From: Roseovarius sp. THAF9
GTDB taxonomy: Bacteria > Pseudomonadota > Alphaproteobacteria > Rhodobacterales > Rhodobacteraceae
Assembly: GCF_009363715.1 (NCBI RefSeq)
Contig: NZ_CP045404.1
Coordinates: 2,696,001 to 2,760,000 of the forward strand
Direction: 5' to 3'
Length of the DNA: 64,000 bases
The notes beneath the pieces are model-generated. The model was not told the origin of the DNA, did not search any database, and saw only the letters and a list, made by a program, of their open reading frames with translations. Of the stretch, positions 6,834 to 14,529 are shown in pieces. Position 1 is the first letter of the stretch. Every line of letters starts with the position of its first letter. The position numbers and the translations under genes are program-made.

Positions 6834-7232
6834 ATGCAAAAGATTGCGCCACGCGAAGACCTTGTTCTGGTTTCTTCGCGCAAATTTCTCGAAGCCGCAG
6901 ACCTTGCGGATTTCGCCAAATCGCGTTCGCTCGGAGAGGTGATCGTCGAAAGCGATACCGAGCGCGCGCATGGTCTTCTGTCGGAAAATCACTTTTCCTT
7001 CGCGTTCATCGGCCTGCCCGAGACCGAGCGGCGTGACAGGCTACTGTCCAAGCTTGCTGCGGACCACACCCATATCGTGCTGCTCGATGACGACGGTTCG
7101 GCGCCGGGATCGGTCGGCATGCGCGTGCTGTCCCGCCCCTTCACTGACGCCGATCTCGAAGGTGCGATCCGGCATGACGTGGCGCCCGTGGCACATATTT
7201 GCACCACGAACCAAACGCCGCCTGCCGCCTGA
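6834..7232 (+). CDS. Degenerate receiver-like protein
   Basis: 132 residues with the alternating pattern of a response-regulator receiver: strand 1 LVLVSSRKFL, strand 3 FSFAFIGLPETE, strand 4 HTHIVLLDDD and strand 5 MRVLSRPFTDADLEGAI. The acidic pair after strand 1, the phosphoacceptor Asp after strand 3 (Gly here, FIGLP) and the strand-5 Lys (Arg here) are all missing. It should therefore work without phosphorylation, probably by protein contact. Divergently placed to the Crp/Fnr regulator with 76 bases between. The family assignment is my reading of the fold pattern, not a search result. Confidence 0.7.
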   Translation: MQKIAPREDLVLVSSRKFLEAADLADFAKSRSLGEVIVESDTERAHGLLSENHFSFAFIGLPETERRDRLLSKLAADHTHIVLLDDDGSAPGSVGMRVLSRPFTDADLEGAIRHDVAPVAHICTTNQTPPAA

Positions 7233-7241
7233 AGAATTCCG

Positions 7242-7266
7242 GGAACCAGCCCGCCGCCTGATCGTT
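7242..7266 (+). promoter_or_regulatory. Consensus EcfG promoter (GGAAC-N16-CGTT)
   Basis: GGAAC (7242-7246), 16 bases, CGTT (7263-7266), 36 bases before the start of the DUF1328 gene. Confidence 0.85.
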
Positions 7267-7302
7267 TGTATCCCGTAACGATACGAACGAAGGACCGGGC
7301 AC

Positions 7303-7473
7303 ATGCTTCATTGGGCTCTTACTTTTTTGGGTATTGCCTTGATCGCGGGCATTTTCGGCTTTGGCGGCATTGCGGCGGCGTCCGCCGGCATTGCACAGAT
7401 TCTGTTCGTCATCTTTTTGGTGCTCTTCGGCGTGGTGCTGGTGGTCAGTGCCATCAGCGACCGCTCGTCCTGA
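7303..7473 (+). CDS. DUF1328 small membrane protein (YtjA type)
   Basis: 56 residues: [20 protein letters not shown] then a Gly/Ala-rich turn and a second helix ([20 protein letters not shown]) ending ISDRSS. This is the two-helix DUF1328/YtjA family of small inner-membrane proteins of unknown function, commonly stress-induced. GAAGGACCGGGCAC precedes the ATG. Single gene with an EcfG promoter before and a strong terminator after it. Confidence 0.85.
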   Translation: MLHWALTFLGIALIAGIFGFGGIAAASAGIAQILFVIFLVLFGVVLVVSAISDRSS

Positions 7474-7498
7474 TCCTCATTTGACACCGACAACCGCC

Positions 7499-7535
7499 AA
7501 AGGGGCTGGCCCGCAACACCAGCCCCTTTTGTTTT
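7499..7535 (+). terminator. Rho-independent terminator of the DUF1328 gene
   Basis: Stem AAAGGGGCTGG / CCAGCCCCTTT (7499-7509 with 7519-7529) followed by TGTTTT. Confidence 0.9.
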
Positions 7536-7613
7536 GCGCCCCACGCAAATGCAGAAACGCCCCCGCGCAGATAGCACGGAGGCGTCAAAATAATTTCAAA
7601 TCCGATGGGCAGC

Positions 7614-8423
7614 TCAGGCCTTCAGAGTCTCCGTCGACGAAAAGAACATCGCTTGGCTCACTGCCGAACGAACCTGGTCGGATTGGTACGGCTTCGGGAT
7701 CAGGAACGCAGGCTCCGGTCCCTCGCCCGTCAGCAGGCGCTCGGGGAACGCGGTGATGAAAATCACCGGAATGTCCGGAGCATTCTCCATGATGCGGTTC
7801 ACGGCGTCGATCCCGCTCGATCCGTCGGCCAACTGGATATCCGACAGAATCAGGCTCGGGGTCTCTTCCTTGAAAAGCTTCAGCGCATCGGTTTCCGTCC
7901 GCGCGATCCCGGTGATACGGTGGCCCATGTCGCCCACGATGCCTTCCAAGTCCATCGCGATGATCGCTTCGTCCTCGATGATCATCACCCGGCCCGACAG
8001 CACGCTCGACATTTCCTCATAGGCGATTTCGACCAGCGACCGCGCTTCCTCCTCGGACATGTCCATGATGACGCCAACCTCGGAAAACGAGAATTCCTCT
8101 ATCGTGTGCAGCAATAGCGCCTCGCGCGTGTTTGTGGTCAACTTCGACAGATGCGCCTGCGCCTTGGCCTGTAATCCTGTGTCGTCGTCCGAAAACACGG
8201 CGCCCGATGTTGCCCAGATCGGCTGAAACACCTTGAACAGCGCCAGCTTCGGGGAAATAGACTCGTCGAAGACACCGCGGTCGCTCAGCACCGCTTCAAG
8301 TGTCGCCATGGCATATTGATCGCCCCGCTCCTGCGACCCGGTCAGCGCGCGCGCATACCGGCGAAGGTAAGGCAAATTTGCACCGATCTTCTCGCTAAGA
8401 TCCTCGGCAGTCTTTTCGGTCAT
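7614..8423 (-). CDS. phyR: PhyR, general stress response anti-anti-sigma regulator
   Basis: 269 residues. The N-terminal half (about 1-135) is a sigma-like domain (ANLPYLRRYARALTGSQERG; LTTNTREALLLHTIEEFSFS EVGVIM) that mimics EcfG; the C-terminal half (about 143-262) is a receiver with acidic pair in MIIEDEAIIAMDLE, phosphoacceptor Asp in LILSDIQLADGSSG, Thr in VIFITAFPE and Lys in LIPKPYQ. By the known mechanism, phosphorylated PhyR binds NepR and frees EcfG. Start at 8423 has GGAAG upstream. Divergent from nepR-ecfG across a region holding two interleaved EcfG promoters, giving positive feedback. Confidence 0.96.
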   Translation of the reverse strand: MTEKTAEDLSEKIGANLPYLRRYARALTGSQERGDQYAMATLEAVLSDRGVFDESISPKLALFKVFQPIWATSGAVFSDDDTGLQAKAQAHLSKLTTNTREALLLHTIEEFSFSEVGVIMDMSEEEARSLVEIAYEEMSSVLSGRVMIIEDEAIIAMDLEGIVGDMGHRITGIARTETDALKLFKEETPSLILSDIQLADGSSGIDAVNRIMENAPDIPVIFITAFPERLLTGEGPEPAFLIPKPYQSDQVRSAVSQAMFFSSTETLKA

Positions 8424-8454
8424 TTGATTGCTTCCAGTTTTTTTCTACTATCTT

Positions 8455-8479
8455 GGAACCTAACGTGTCGGATCGCGTT
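8455..8479 (+). promoter_or_regulatory. Consensus EcfG promoter of nepR-ecfG
   Basis: GGAAC (8455-8459), 16 bases, CGTT (8476-8479), 43 bases before the chosen nepR start. With the phyR promoter it makes a nearly symmetric divergent pair. Confidence 0.9.
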
Positions 8480-8486
8480 AAGTTCC
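8462..8486 (-). promoter_or_regulatory. Consensus EcfG promoter of phyR
   Basis: Minus-strand GGAAC (8486-8482), 16 bases, CGTT (8465-8462), 38 bases before the phyR start. It overlaps the divergent nepR promoter by 18 bases. Confidence 0.9.
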
Positions 8487-8522
8487 AGACACAGTGCACA
8501 GATGTCAAACCTAGAGACAATA

Positions 8523-8699
8523 ATGACCCGAGCAAAACGGACTTCAAGTGTGGATACGACCATTGACGAGAATCTGAAACGTGCGTTTGACGATGTGGCA
8601 AGTGAGCCTCTGCCGTCGCGTTTTACCGATCTGTTGGAGCAACTCAAGGCCGAGGGTGCGCCCAAGGACTCTGATCCGGAATCGGATAGCAATTCATGA
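8523..8699 (+). CDS. nepR: NepR-family anti-sigma factor
   Basis: 58 residues. The conserved NepR core IDENLKRAFDDVASEPLPSR followed by FTDLLEQLKAE is complete (residues about 13-42). NepR holds EcfG inactive until PhyR-P captures it. I chose ATG 8523 (MTRAKRTSS); an ATG at 8502 (MSNLETI...) would add seven residues. The stop overlaps the ecfG start (ATGA), so anti-sigma and sigma are translationally coupled. The acidic Ser/Asp tail after the core is variable in the family. Confidence 0.92.
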   Translation: MTRAKRTSSVDTTIDENLKRAFDDVASEPLPSRFTDLLEQLKAEGAPKDSDPESDSNS

Positions 8700-9244
8700 G
8701 CGATCCCCGTGACGAACTGGTGGAACATCTTGGCCCGATGCGCGCTTTTGCCATGAGTCTTACGCGCAATTCCGCGCTTGCCGACGACATGGTGCAGGAC
8801 GCGCTGGTCAAGGCGTGGACCAACATCGAAAAGTTTCAGCCGGGCACCAACATGCGCGCTTGGCTGTTCACCATCCTGCGCAACACCTATTACTCGCATC
8901 ACCGAAAGGCGCGGCGTGAGGTCTCGGACACCGACGGCGAACTTGCCGCGTCCCTGGCCAAAAAGCCCGATCATGACGGTCGCCTGCAGATGCGCGACTT
9001 TCACACGGCCTTTGAAAAACTGCCCGACGAACAGCGCGAGGCACTTGTATTGGTGGGGGCCGGCGGCTTTTCCTACGAAGAAGCAGCCGAAACCTGCGGC
9101 GTCGCTGTCGGTACGATCAAAAGCCGGGTCAACCGTGCCCGGGCGCGGCTGGTGGAGTTGATGCAGCTGGACGAGGATCAGGTACTCGAAACGACGGACG
9201 CGGTCACCGCGGGTATCGTATCGGCGAACAAAAGCGTTGCCTAA
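8696..9244 (+). CDS. ecfG: EcfG-type RNA polymerase sigma factor
   Basis: 182 residues. Region 2 (about 15-80) includes NSALADDMVQDALVKAWTNI and MRAWLFTILRNTYYSHHRKA; region 4 (about 105-160) includes LPDEQREALVLVGAGGFSYE and VGTIKSRVNRARARL. It directs RNA polymerase to GGAAC-N16/17-CGTT promoters of the general stress response. At least eight such sites lie in this window. Co-transcribed with nepR from 8455-8479 and overlapping the sensor kinase gene at its end. Confidence 0.96.
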   Translation: MSDPRDELVEHLGPMRAFAMSLTRNSALADDMVQDALVKAWTNIEKFQPGTNMRAWLFTILRNTYYSHHRKARREVSDTDGELAASLAKKPDHDGRLQMRDFHTAFEKLPDEQREALVLVGAGGFSYEEAAETCGVAVGTIKSRVNRARARLVELMQLDEDQVLETTDAVTAGIVSANKSVA

Positions 9245-10979
9245 GAAGTCGAAAGCCCTGCTCGACGCATACGGAACGATGGTCAACAGACTGTCGTTCC
9301 GTCTTTTTGCGTTGTTGGCGCTTGCGCTTTTCCCCTTGGGAATCATCGCGGTCTACCAGACCGACCAGGTGCTGGACGAGACCGAAAACCTGCGCCGCAA
9401 CGCACTCTTCTTTGAAACCACCTCCGCCGCACGGGACGAACGCGAGCTGATCCAGCAGACGCTCGGCTCGGCCGAAGGGCTTGCGGCCCTCTCCATTCTA
9501 GACGACGCCCCCGCCTGCCGCGAGGTCATGCGCGAGTTCGCGGAAAGCAACGCCCACATCGCCTTTGCCGGCTACACCAAGATGTCGGGCTTCATGGAAT
9601 GCAGTTCCGATGGCGACGAGGTACGAGATTTCCGCGATCTCGAACGTCTTCAGCGTGCGCTCAATGCGGACGGTCCCAGCGTTTATGTCGCGCCTCTCGG
9701 CTCGATCACGAAACAACCCGTGCTGGTCGTCAACCATCCGGTCTACATCGACCGCAGCCTTGCCGGCATCGTCTCGCTCTCGGTGCCGCTGCGCATGACC
9801 TATCAACCGCTCACCTCCCGCCGCTTCGATCACGAATTGCGCTTCGTCACCTTCACCCGCGACGGCCAGGTGGTATCGGCCAGCGGTGGCCGCGAAAACG
9901 CCGAAGAAATCCTGCCAAGGCTGATCGACCCCGAAGATCTCAACCGCCAGGTCGGCACCACGTTCAATGGCGTCAACGGGCGGGGCGAGGAACGCATCTA
10001 TGCCGTTGCCAGCATTTTCCAGGACCAGGTCAGCGTCATCGCAAGCTGGCCCGCCCGCGCTTCGGTCTGGGGCGGCGGGGCCTTGTCCTACTACGTGCTC
10101 AACCTGCTCTTTCCCTTCGCGATTTGGGTCGCCGGCCTCGCCTTTGCTTGGTACGAACTGCGCCGCGTCGTCATCCGCCACGTCCGCGACCTGCGCTCGG
10201 CCATGCGCCGCTTCGCCCTCGGCCAGCGCGATGGCTTCCCCCTGCGCCTGAAAAACCCGCCCGAGGAATTTGCCGAGGCCGAGCGCGCCTTCAACCGCAT
10301 GGCAATCATCATCGCCGAATCCGAGGCGCGTCAGGACAAGGATCTGAAGGACAAGGAGGTGCTGCTGAAAGAAGTGCACCACAGGGTCAAGAACAACCTG
10401 CAAATGATCGCCTCGATCATGAACATGCAGTTGCGCAGCGCCAAGACGCCCGAAGCCAAGTTCATGCTGGCCAGCCTGCAACGGCGGGTCAACGGCCTCG
10501 CCATGCTGCACCGTACGCTCTATACCACCCCCGACCTTTTGACGATCGAGGCCAACGAGCTGCTCGAGGCAGTGGTCACCGACATCTCCACCATGATGAC
10601 CGTCCCCGGCGTCGTGATCGAGCGCGATCTCGATGCCCTGCCGCTTTATCCCGATCAGGCTGTACCGCTGTCGATGCTGCTGGCAGAGGCGCTCACGAAC
10701 GCACTGAAATACGTCGGCGCAAAAGAAGATGAAACCCCGTCCGTTCGCGTTACGTTGAAGGAGCAGTCAGGCGGGCAGTACCAGCTCAGCGTCACCAATT
10801 CGAAAGGCCCGGTCATGCTTCGGCCCCTCCCCGAGGTCGAAACCATCAGTGGCCTCGGAACAAAGCTCATGCAGGCCTTCGTCAGCCAACTCGAAGGCGA
10901 ACAGAAAGTAACCGAAGACGAATACCACTACGGTCTGCACGTCGTCTTCGAACGAAAGGATTTCGAGGCCCCCTCGTGA
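9237..10979 (+). CDS. Membrane sensor histidine kinase of the HisKA_2 type, general stress sensor
   Basis: Up to 580 residues from TTG 9237; ATG 9279 (566 residues, MVNRLSFRLFALLALALFPL) is equally likely. Order: membrane helix, periplasmic sensor domain (about 45-285, with Cys in ACREV and MECSSDG), second helix (VLNLLFPFAIWVAGLAFAWY), HAMP-like linker, HisKA_2 H-box (VLLKEVHHRVKNNLQMIASI, His of EVHHR) and a HATPase domain (MLLAEALTNALKYVG; SGLGTKLMQAF). Kinases of this type beside phyR-nepR-ecfG phosphorylate PhyR. The sensed signal is unknown. It overlaps ecfG by eight bases and the phospholipase D-like gene by four. Confidence 0.92.
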   Translation: MPKKSKALLDAYGTMVNRLSFRLFALLALALFPLGIIAVYQTDQVLDETENLRRNALFFETTSAARDERELIQQTLGSAEGLAALSILDDAPACREVMREFAESNAHIAFAGYTKMSGFMECSSDGDEVRDFRDLERLQRALNADGPSVYVAPLGSITKQPVLVVNHPVYIDRSLAGIVSLSVPLRMTYQPLTSRRFDHELRFVTFTRDGQVVSASGGRENAEEILPRLIDPEDLNRQVGTTFNGVNGRGEERIYAVASIFQDQVSVIASWPARASVWGGGALSYYVLNLLFPFAIWVAGLAFAWYELRRVVIRHVRDLRSAMRRFALGQRDGFPLRLKNPPEEFAEAERAFNRMAIIIAESEARQDKDLKDKEVLLKEVHHRVKNNLQMIASIMNMQLRSAKTPEAKFMLASLQRRVNGLAMLHRTLYTTPDLLTIEANELLEAVVTDISTMMTVPGVVIERDLDALPLYPDQAVPLSMLLAEALTNALKYVGAKEDETPSVRVTLKEQSGGQYQLSVTNSKGPVMLRPLPEVETISGLGTKLMQAFVSQLEGEQKVTEDEYHYGLHVVFERKDFEAPS

Positions 10980-12469
10980 CACATGCTCAGGACGATCCAG
11001 ACTTCCAGGTGATGATAACCGCGCAGGAAGCGTGGCCGGTCTTCGAACGGGCCGTGCTTGCCGCCAAGTCCCACGTCGTGGCCTCGTTCCGCATATTCGA
11101 CCTCACGACCCAGCTTCGCAGCCCGGAAGCCCAGGAGATCGGCGAGACCTGGTTTGACCTCTTCGAGCATCTGCTGTGTCGCGGCATCACGATCGACCTC
11201 ACCGTCAGTGATTTCGACCCGGTTTTCGCCACCGAATTGCATCGCCTGACATGGCGCACCGTGCGGCAGGCGGCGGCGCTGGCGGAAGTCTCAGACTGCC
11301 CCATTCACAACCTGCGCATACGCGCCGACCTGCATCCCGCGAAGGCCGGCCGCCTGCCTTGGTTGGCCTTCCTGCCCGCTGTGCTTCAACGCCGGTCCAA
11401 ACGGCTGATGGCGCTCAACGACGACCAGAAACTGCGCGAGGCCGTGCGCCTCGACGACGGCTCCCTGCCCGAGCTGCACACCACCTCGCACCACCAGAAA
11501 ATCGCGGTGATCGACGACGAGGTGCTTTACGTGGGCGGGCTTGACCTGAACGAACGGCGCTACGACACGCCCCAGCATGACCGCATCGCCGCGCATACCT
11601 GGTCGGACGTACAGCTTCTCATTCGCGGCGGCCCCGAGGCGAGGGAGGCGGCGCATCACATCAAGACCTTCCTCCCCAGCATCGAGGCCTGCCGCAAGCC
11701 CGCGCCGATGAAGTACATCCGCCGCACGCTTTCCGCGCCGCGGCCCACACAGTTGCCCTACGTCTCGCCCAAGACGCTCCTGCACGAGATCGAGGAGGAT
11801 CACATTCGCGCCTTCAAGCGGGCCAAGGACATGATCTATATCGAATCTCAGTATTTCCGCGCTCGCGGTCTCGCCAAGCGTCTGGCCAAGGAAGGCCGCC
11901 GCCGGCCCGACCTGCACGCCATACTCATCCTGCCCGGCCTGCCTGACGAGGTCGCCTATTCCAGCGAGATCGGCATCGACGCCCGTTACGGCATGTCGCT
12001 CCAGCACGACGCGATCGAGATGGTGCGCGACAGCTTCGGCGACCGCATCGTTGTCGCCACGCCGGTCCAACCCCGCTTTGCCGCCCGCGACACGATCCAG
12101 ACCCTTTCTGGCTCGCCACTGATCCACGTCCACAACAAGATTCTCGTGCAGGACGACACATTCGCCATGGTCGGATCCGCCAATCTCAACGGCCGCTCGC
12201 TCTACTGGGACACCGAGGCCGCCGTGCGCATCACCGATCCGGGCCGCATCCAGACCCTGCGCGAGCGGCTGATGTCGCACTGGTGGTTCGAGGACTTGCC
12301 CGCAGAGGCGCGCGCGCATGACACCATGTTCCCCTGGTGGTCCAGGAAGATCGCCGAAAACAGCGTCATGAACCCCGAGAACCGCCACGGCTTTCTCGTC
12401 GAACATGACAGCGCGCAACTGCGCGATACTTGGCTCAACCTGCCCGGCGTGACGGAAAACATCGTCTGA
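10976..12469 (+). CDS. Phospholipase D-superfamily protein
   Basis: 497 residues with two HKD motifs: HHQKIAVIDDEVLYVGGLDL (about residues 176-195) and HVHNKILVQDDTFAMVGSAN (about 382-401). Each gives the His and Lys for the phosphatidyl-enzyme mechanism; this could be a phospholipase D or a cardiolipin-synthase-like transphosphatidylase. No signal peptide or N-terminal membrane helices are visible, unlike classical Cls. Start is GTG 10976 overlapping the kinase stop (GTGA). As last gene of the nepR-ecfG-kinase unit, it is probably an output of the stress response acting on membrane lipid. Confidence 0.9.
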   Translation: MTHAQDDPDFQVMITAQEAWPVFERAVLAAKSHVVASFRIFDLTTQLRSPEAQEIGETWFDLFEHLLCRGITIDLTVSDFDPVFATELHRLTWRTVRQAAALAEVSDCPIHNLRIRADLHPAKAGRLPWLAFLPAVLQRRSKRLMALNDDQKLREAVRLDDGSLPELHTTSHHQKIAVIDDEVLYVGGLDLNERRYDTPQHDRIAAHTWSDVQLLIRGGPEAREAAHHIKTFLPSIEACRKPAPMKYIRRTLSAPRPTQLPYVSPKTLLHEIEEDHIRAFKRAKDMIYIESQYFRARGLAKRLAKEGRRRPDLHAILILPGLPDEVAYSSEIGIDARYGMSLQHDAIEMVRDSFGDRIVVATPVQPRFAARDTIQTLSGSPLIHVHNKILVQDDTFAMVGSANLNGRSLYWDTEAAVRITDPGRIQTLRERLMSHWWFEDLPAEARAHDTMFPWWSRKIAENSVMNPENRHGFLVEHDSAQLRDTWLNLPGVTENIV

Positions 12470-12484
12470 TCCGCGTGTCTCGCT

Positions 12485-12510
12485 GGAACCCGCGCCCGAC
12501 AGCCCGCGTT
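12485..12510 (+). promoter_or_regulatory. EcfG promoter (GGAAC-N17-CGTT)
   Basis: GGAAC (12485-12489), 17 bases, CGTT (12507-12510), 78 bases before the CsbD-family start. Confidence 0.8.
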
Positions 12511-12587
12511 GACCCAATACGAATAAACGGACGGACCGCCCTACCGGCGGAACGGATCAAGTTACTGATATGATTGGAGAATACACG

Positions 12588-12785
12588 ATGGACCGCGAAC
12601 GCATCGAAGGCAACTGGAACCAGATCAAGGGCCAACTGCGCGAAACCTATGGCGACCTGACCGATGACGACATCGAGGAAGCCAAGGGCGAGCGCGAACA
12701 GATGATCGGCGCCCTGCAAGCCAAGGTCGGCAAGGACAAGGACGAGGTCCGCCGCGACGTTGACCGCATCCTCGGCAACATCTGA
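12588..12785 (+). CDS. CsbD-family stress protein
   Basis: 65 hydrophilic residues beginning MDRERIEGNWNQIKGQLRET, the CsbD signature, then YGDLTDDDIEEAKGEREQMI. Small soluble helical proteins of this family are strongly induced in general stress; the molecular role is unknown. ATG 12588 is chosen over 12570 because GGAGAA sits at proper distance and the family starts with M-[DN]. Preceded by an EcfG promoter and followed by a terminator, so a single-gene unit. Confidence 0.92.
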   Translation: MDRERIEGNWNQIKGQLRETYGDLTDDDIEEAKGEREQMIGALQAKVGKDKDEVRRDVDRILGNI

Positions 12786-12810
12786 AGCCTACGTCGATAA
12801 CACTGAAAAC

Positions 12811-12834
12811 GGGCGCCTTCGAGGCGCCCTTTTT
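12811..12834 (+). terminator. Rho-independent terminator of the CsbD-family gene
   Basis: Stem GGGCGCCT-TCG-AGGCGCCC (12811-12829) followed by TTTTT. It touches the stop of the convergent glutamine amidotransferase gene at 12834. Confidence 0.9.
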
Positions 12835-13544
12835 CATCGCTGTTTCAGCACTGCATCGACCTGCCCGCGGGACGCGCCATAGGCCCGCGCCGCCGCCACC
12901 AGCGCCTTGAACAGCAATCGCTGCCGCCGGGCATAAAACAAATGCTCGGGATGCCACTGCACCCCCAGCGCAAACGGGTCCTCCACACGTTCCACCGCCT
13001 GGATCATCCCCCAACTGTCCCGCGCCGCCACCCGCAAGCCGCGCCCCAGCGCCTCCACCGCCTGCGTATGCAGCGCGTTGACCCGCATCCGCTCGGGCCC
13101 GCAGATCCGCGCCAGGTGGGTGTCATACATCACGTCCACGTCGCGCTTGGGCAGGATCGTCTTGATCTTCTCGGCCTCGCCAAAGGTTTCCCACGCGTCC
13201 TGGTCCAGCGTGCCGCCAAGCGCCACGTTCATCATCTGCGCGCCTCGGCAGATCCCCAGAACCGGCAGGCCAATCTCCAGCGCCTCCGTGGCCAGTCCCC
13301 GCTCCAGATCATCCCGGGCGCGGTCCAGCGTGGCCGACACGCCCAGCACGCCTCCGTACAGCTCCGGCCCCACGTCATCGCCGCCACCGATAATAAGCCC
13401 GTCCACCGCGCCAAGGTCAGCGGGCCGTCCCACGCCCCAGCGCACGGCCCGCGCGCCGGCCAGCCACAGGTTGAACCACACCAGCGGAAAAATCCGCCAC
13501 CCCGACCGCTGCGAGGTGGTCACGGCGATCAGCGGCCGGCTCAT
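12834..13544 (-). CDS. Class I glutamine amidotransferase (peptidase C26 / PuuD-like)
   Basis: 236 residues. Nucleophile Cys in LPVLGICRGAQMMNVALGGT (about residue 98), and the His-Glu pair in ALGVQWHPEHLFY near the end, so the triad is complete. The family includes gamma-glutamyl-GABA hydrolase and enzymes that remove or transfer glutamine-derived groups. Its start overlaps the stop of the amidoligase gene by four bases. Amidoligases have been described next to GATase genes and predicted to make and process gamma-glutamyl-type amides; the substrate here is unknown. Last gene of the leftward unit that begins at 17149. Confidence 0.88.
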   Translation of the reverse strand: MSRPLIAVTTSQRSGWRIFPLVWFNLWLAGARAVRWGVGRPADLGAVDGLIIGGGDDVGPELYGGVLGVSATLDRARDDLERGLATEALEIGLPVLGICRGAQMMNVALGGTLDQDAWETFGEAEKIKTILPKRDVDVMYDTHLARICGPERMRVNALHTQAVEALGRGLRVAARDSWGMIQAVERVEDPFALGVQWHPEHLFYARRQRLLFKALVAAARAYGASRGQVDAVLKQR

Positions 13545-14515
13545 TGCGTGTCACGGCCCAGGATATCGCTTGCGATCCGCACCCACGCGCTTTCCCGGCG
13601 CAACACACCGCCCGAGTGCGCATGGTCCTGCCACGCCTCCTCCAGCGTCTCCAACTGTTCCGTCGCGGCCACTTTCTCGACCAGCCGCCACATCTCCCAC
13701 GGCTCCTGCAACGACCAGCCCTCCTCGTTGATCCGGCTGTCGGGCAGGCGAAAATGAAACGCGGGCCGCGCCTTGGTGGAGTGTTCGTCGGGATAGCTGG
13801 CCTCGAACAGCCGTGGCAGCGCGTGCTTCATCAGCGGCAACAGGTCCAGCGCATGATTGCGCGTGCGCACATGCGGGTCCATCAGGTCAAGCAACAGTTC
13901 CAGACTGTCCGGCTTTTCCTCGACCAGTTCATCGACCAGCGCCCGCGGCCAGGCATTGACGAAAGGCAGCACGCGGCGCGTCACGTCGATACCGTTATCG
14001 GCGCGCAGGACTGGGTCCAGCAACCCAAAGGCCCGCACCGTGCGCAGCGTATGCGGATCGGCGGGCGCGACCACCTCGACATTCAGATGCACGCCGAACC
14101 CCAGGAATACCCCGTTGCGCGACCCGCTCGCCCCGGCCTCGCGCAGGACAGGGATCATCGCGTCGAACCGCGCCATCTCGTCGGGCGTCAGCGGGTCCGT
14201 CACGATCTCGACCGGCACCAGCCCGCGGAGCAGGTCCTTGACTTGCGACCCGGCCAACCCGCCGCTCTTTTTCTTGCCAAGGGCCGTGTCCAGCTCGATC
14301 TCCAGATCGCCCAGCGCACTGCCCCGCACGAACAACAAATGAGGATCGGCGTCGTCCAGATCCCCGCCAAGGTTCTCCTGCAAGATCGACGCCACGCGGC
14401 GCTCGCACAGGCCCGAGAATTCCACCTCGATTCCAATGCGGCGCATGTCGCCCTTCGCATTGGTCTCCATCGGTAAAGGCGCGAAATGATCTGCGTCAGC
14501 ACCCTGCCCTGTCAT
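13541..14515 (-). CDS. Amidoligase-family protein
   Basis: 324 residues. Recognised as the putative amidoligase (COOH-NH2 ligase fold) family by the N-terminal RRIGIEVEFSGL, DLEIELDTALGKK and VFLGFGVHLNVEV (a His-containing metal/ATP site), and FVNAWPRALVDEL. These enzymes are predicted to join carboxylates and amines with ATP. ATG 14515 is chosen; in-frame sequence further upstream is antisense to the permease gene. It is coupled to a class I glutamine amidotransferase (ATGA overlap) and lies 14 bases after a permease gene, within an operon headed by an EcfG promoter. Substrate unknown. Confidence 0.85.
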   Translation of the reverse strand: MTGQGADADHFAPLPMETNAKGDMRRIGIEVEFSGLCERRVASILQENLGGDLDDADPHLLFVRGSALGDLEIELDTALGKKKSGGLAGSQVKDLLRGLVPVEIVTDPLTPDEMARFDAMIPVLREAGASGSRNGVFLGFGVHLNVEVVAPADPHTLRTVRAFGLLDPVLRADNGIDVTRRVLPFVNAWPRALVDELVEEKPDSLELLLDLMDPHVRTRNHALDLLPLMKHALPRLFEASYPDEHSTKARPAFHFRLPDSRINEEGWSLQEPWEMWRLVEKVAATEQLETLEEAWQDHAHSGGVLRRESAWVRIASDILGRDTQ

Positions 14516-14529
14516 GTAACCTGATCCAT

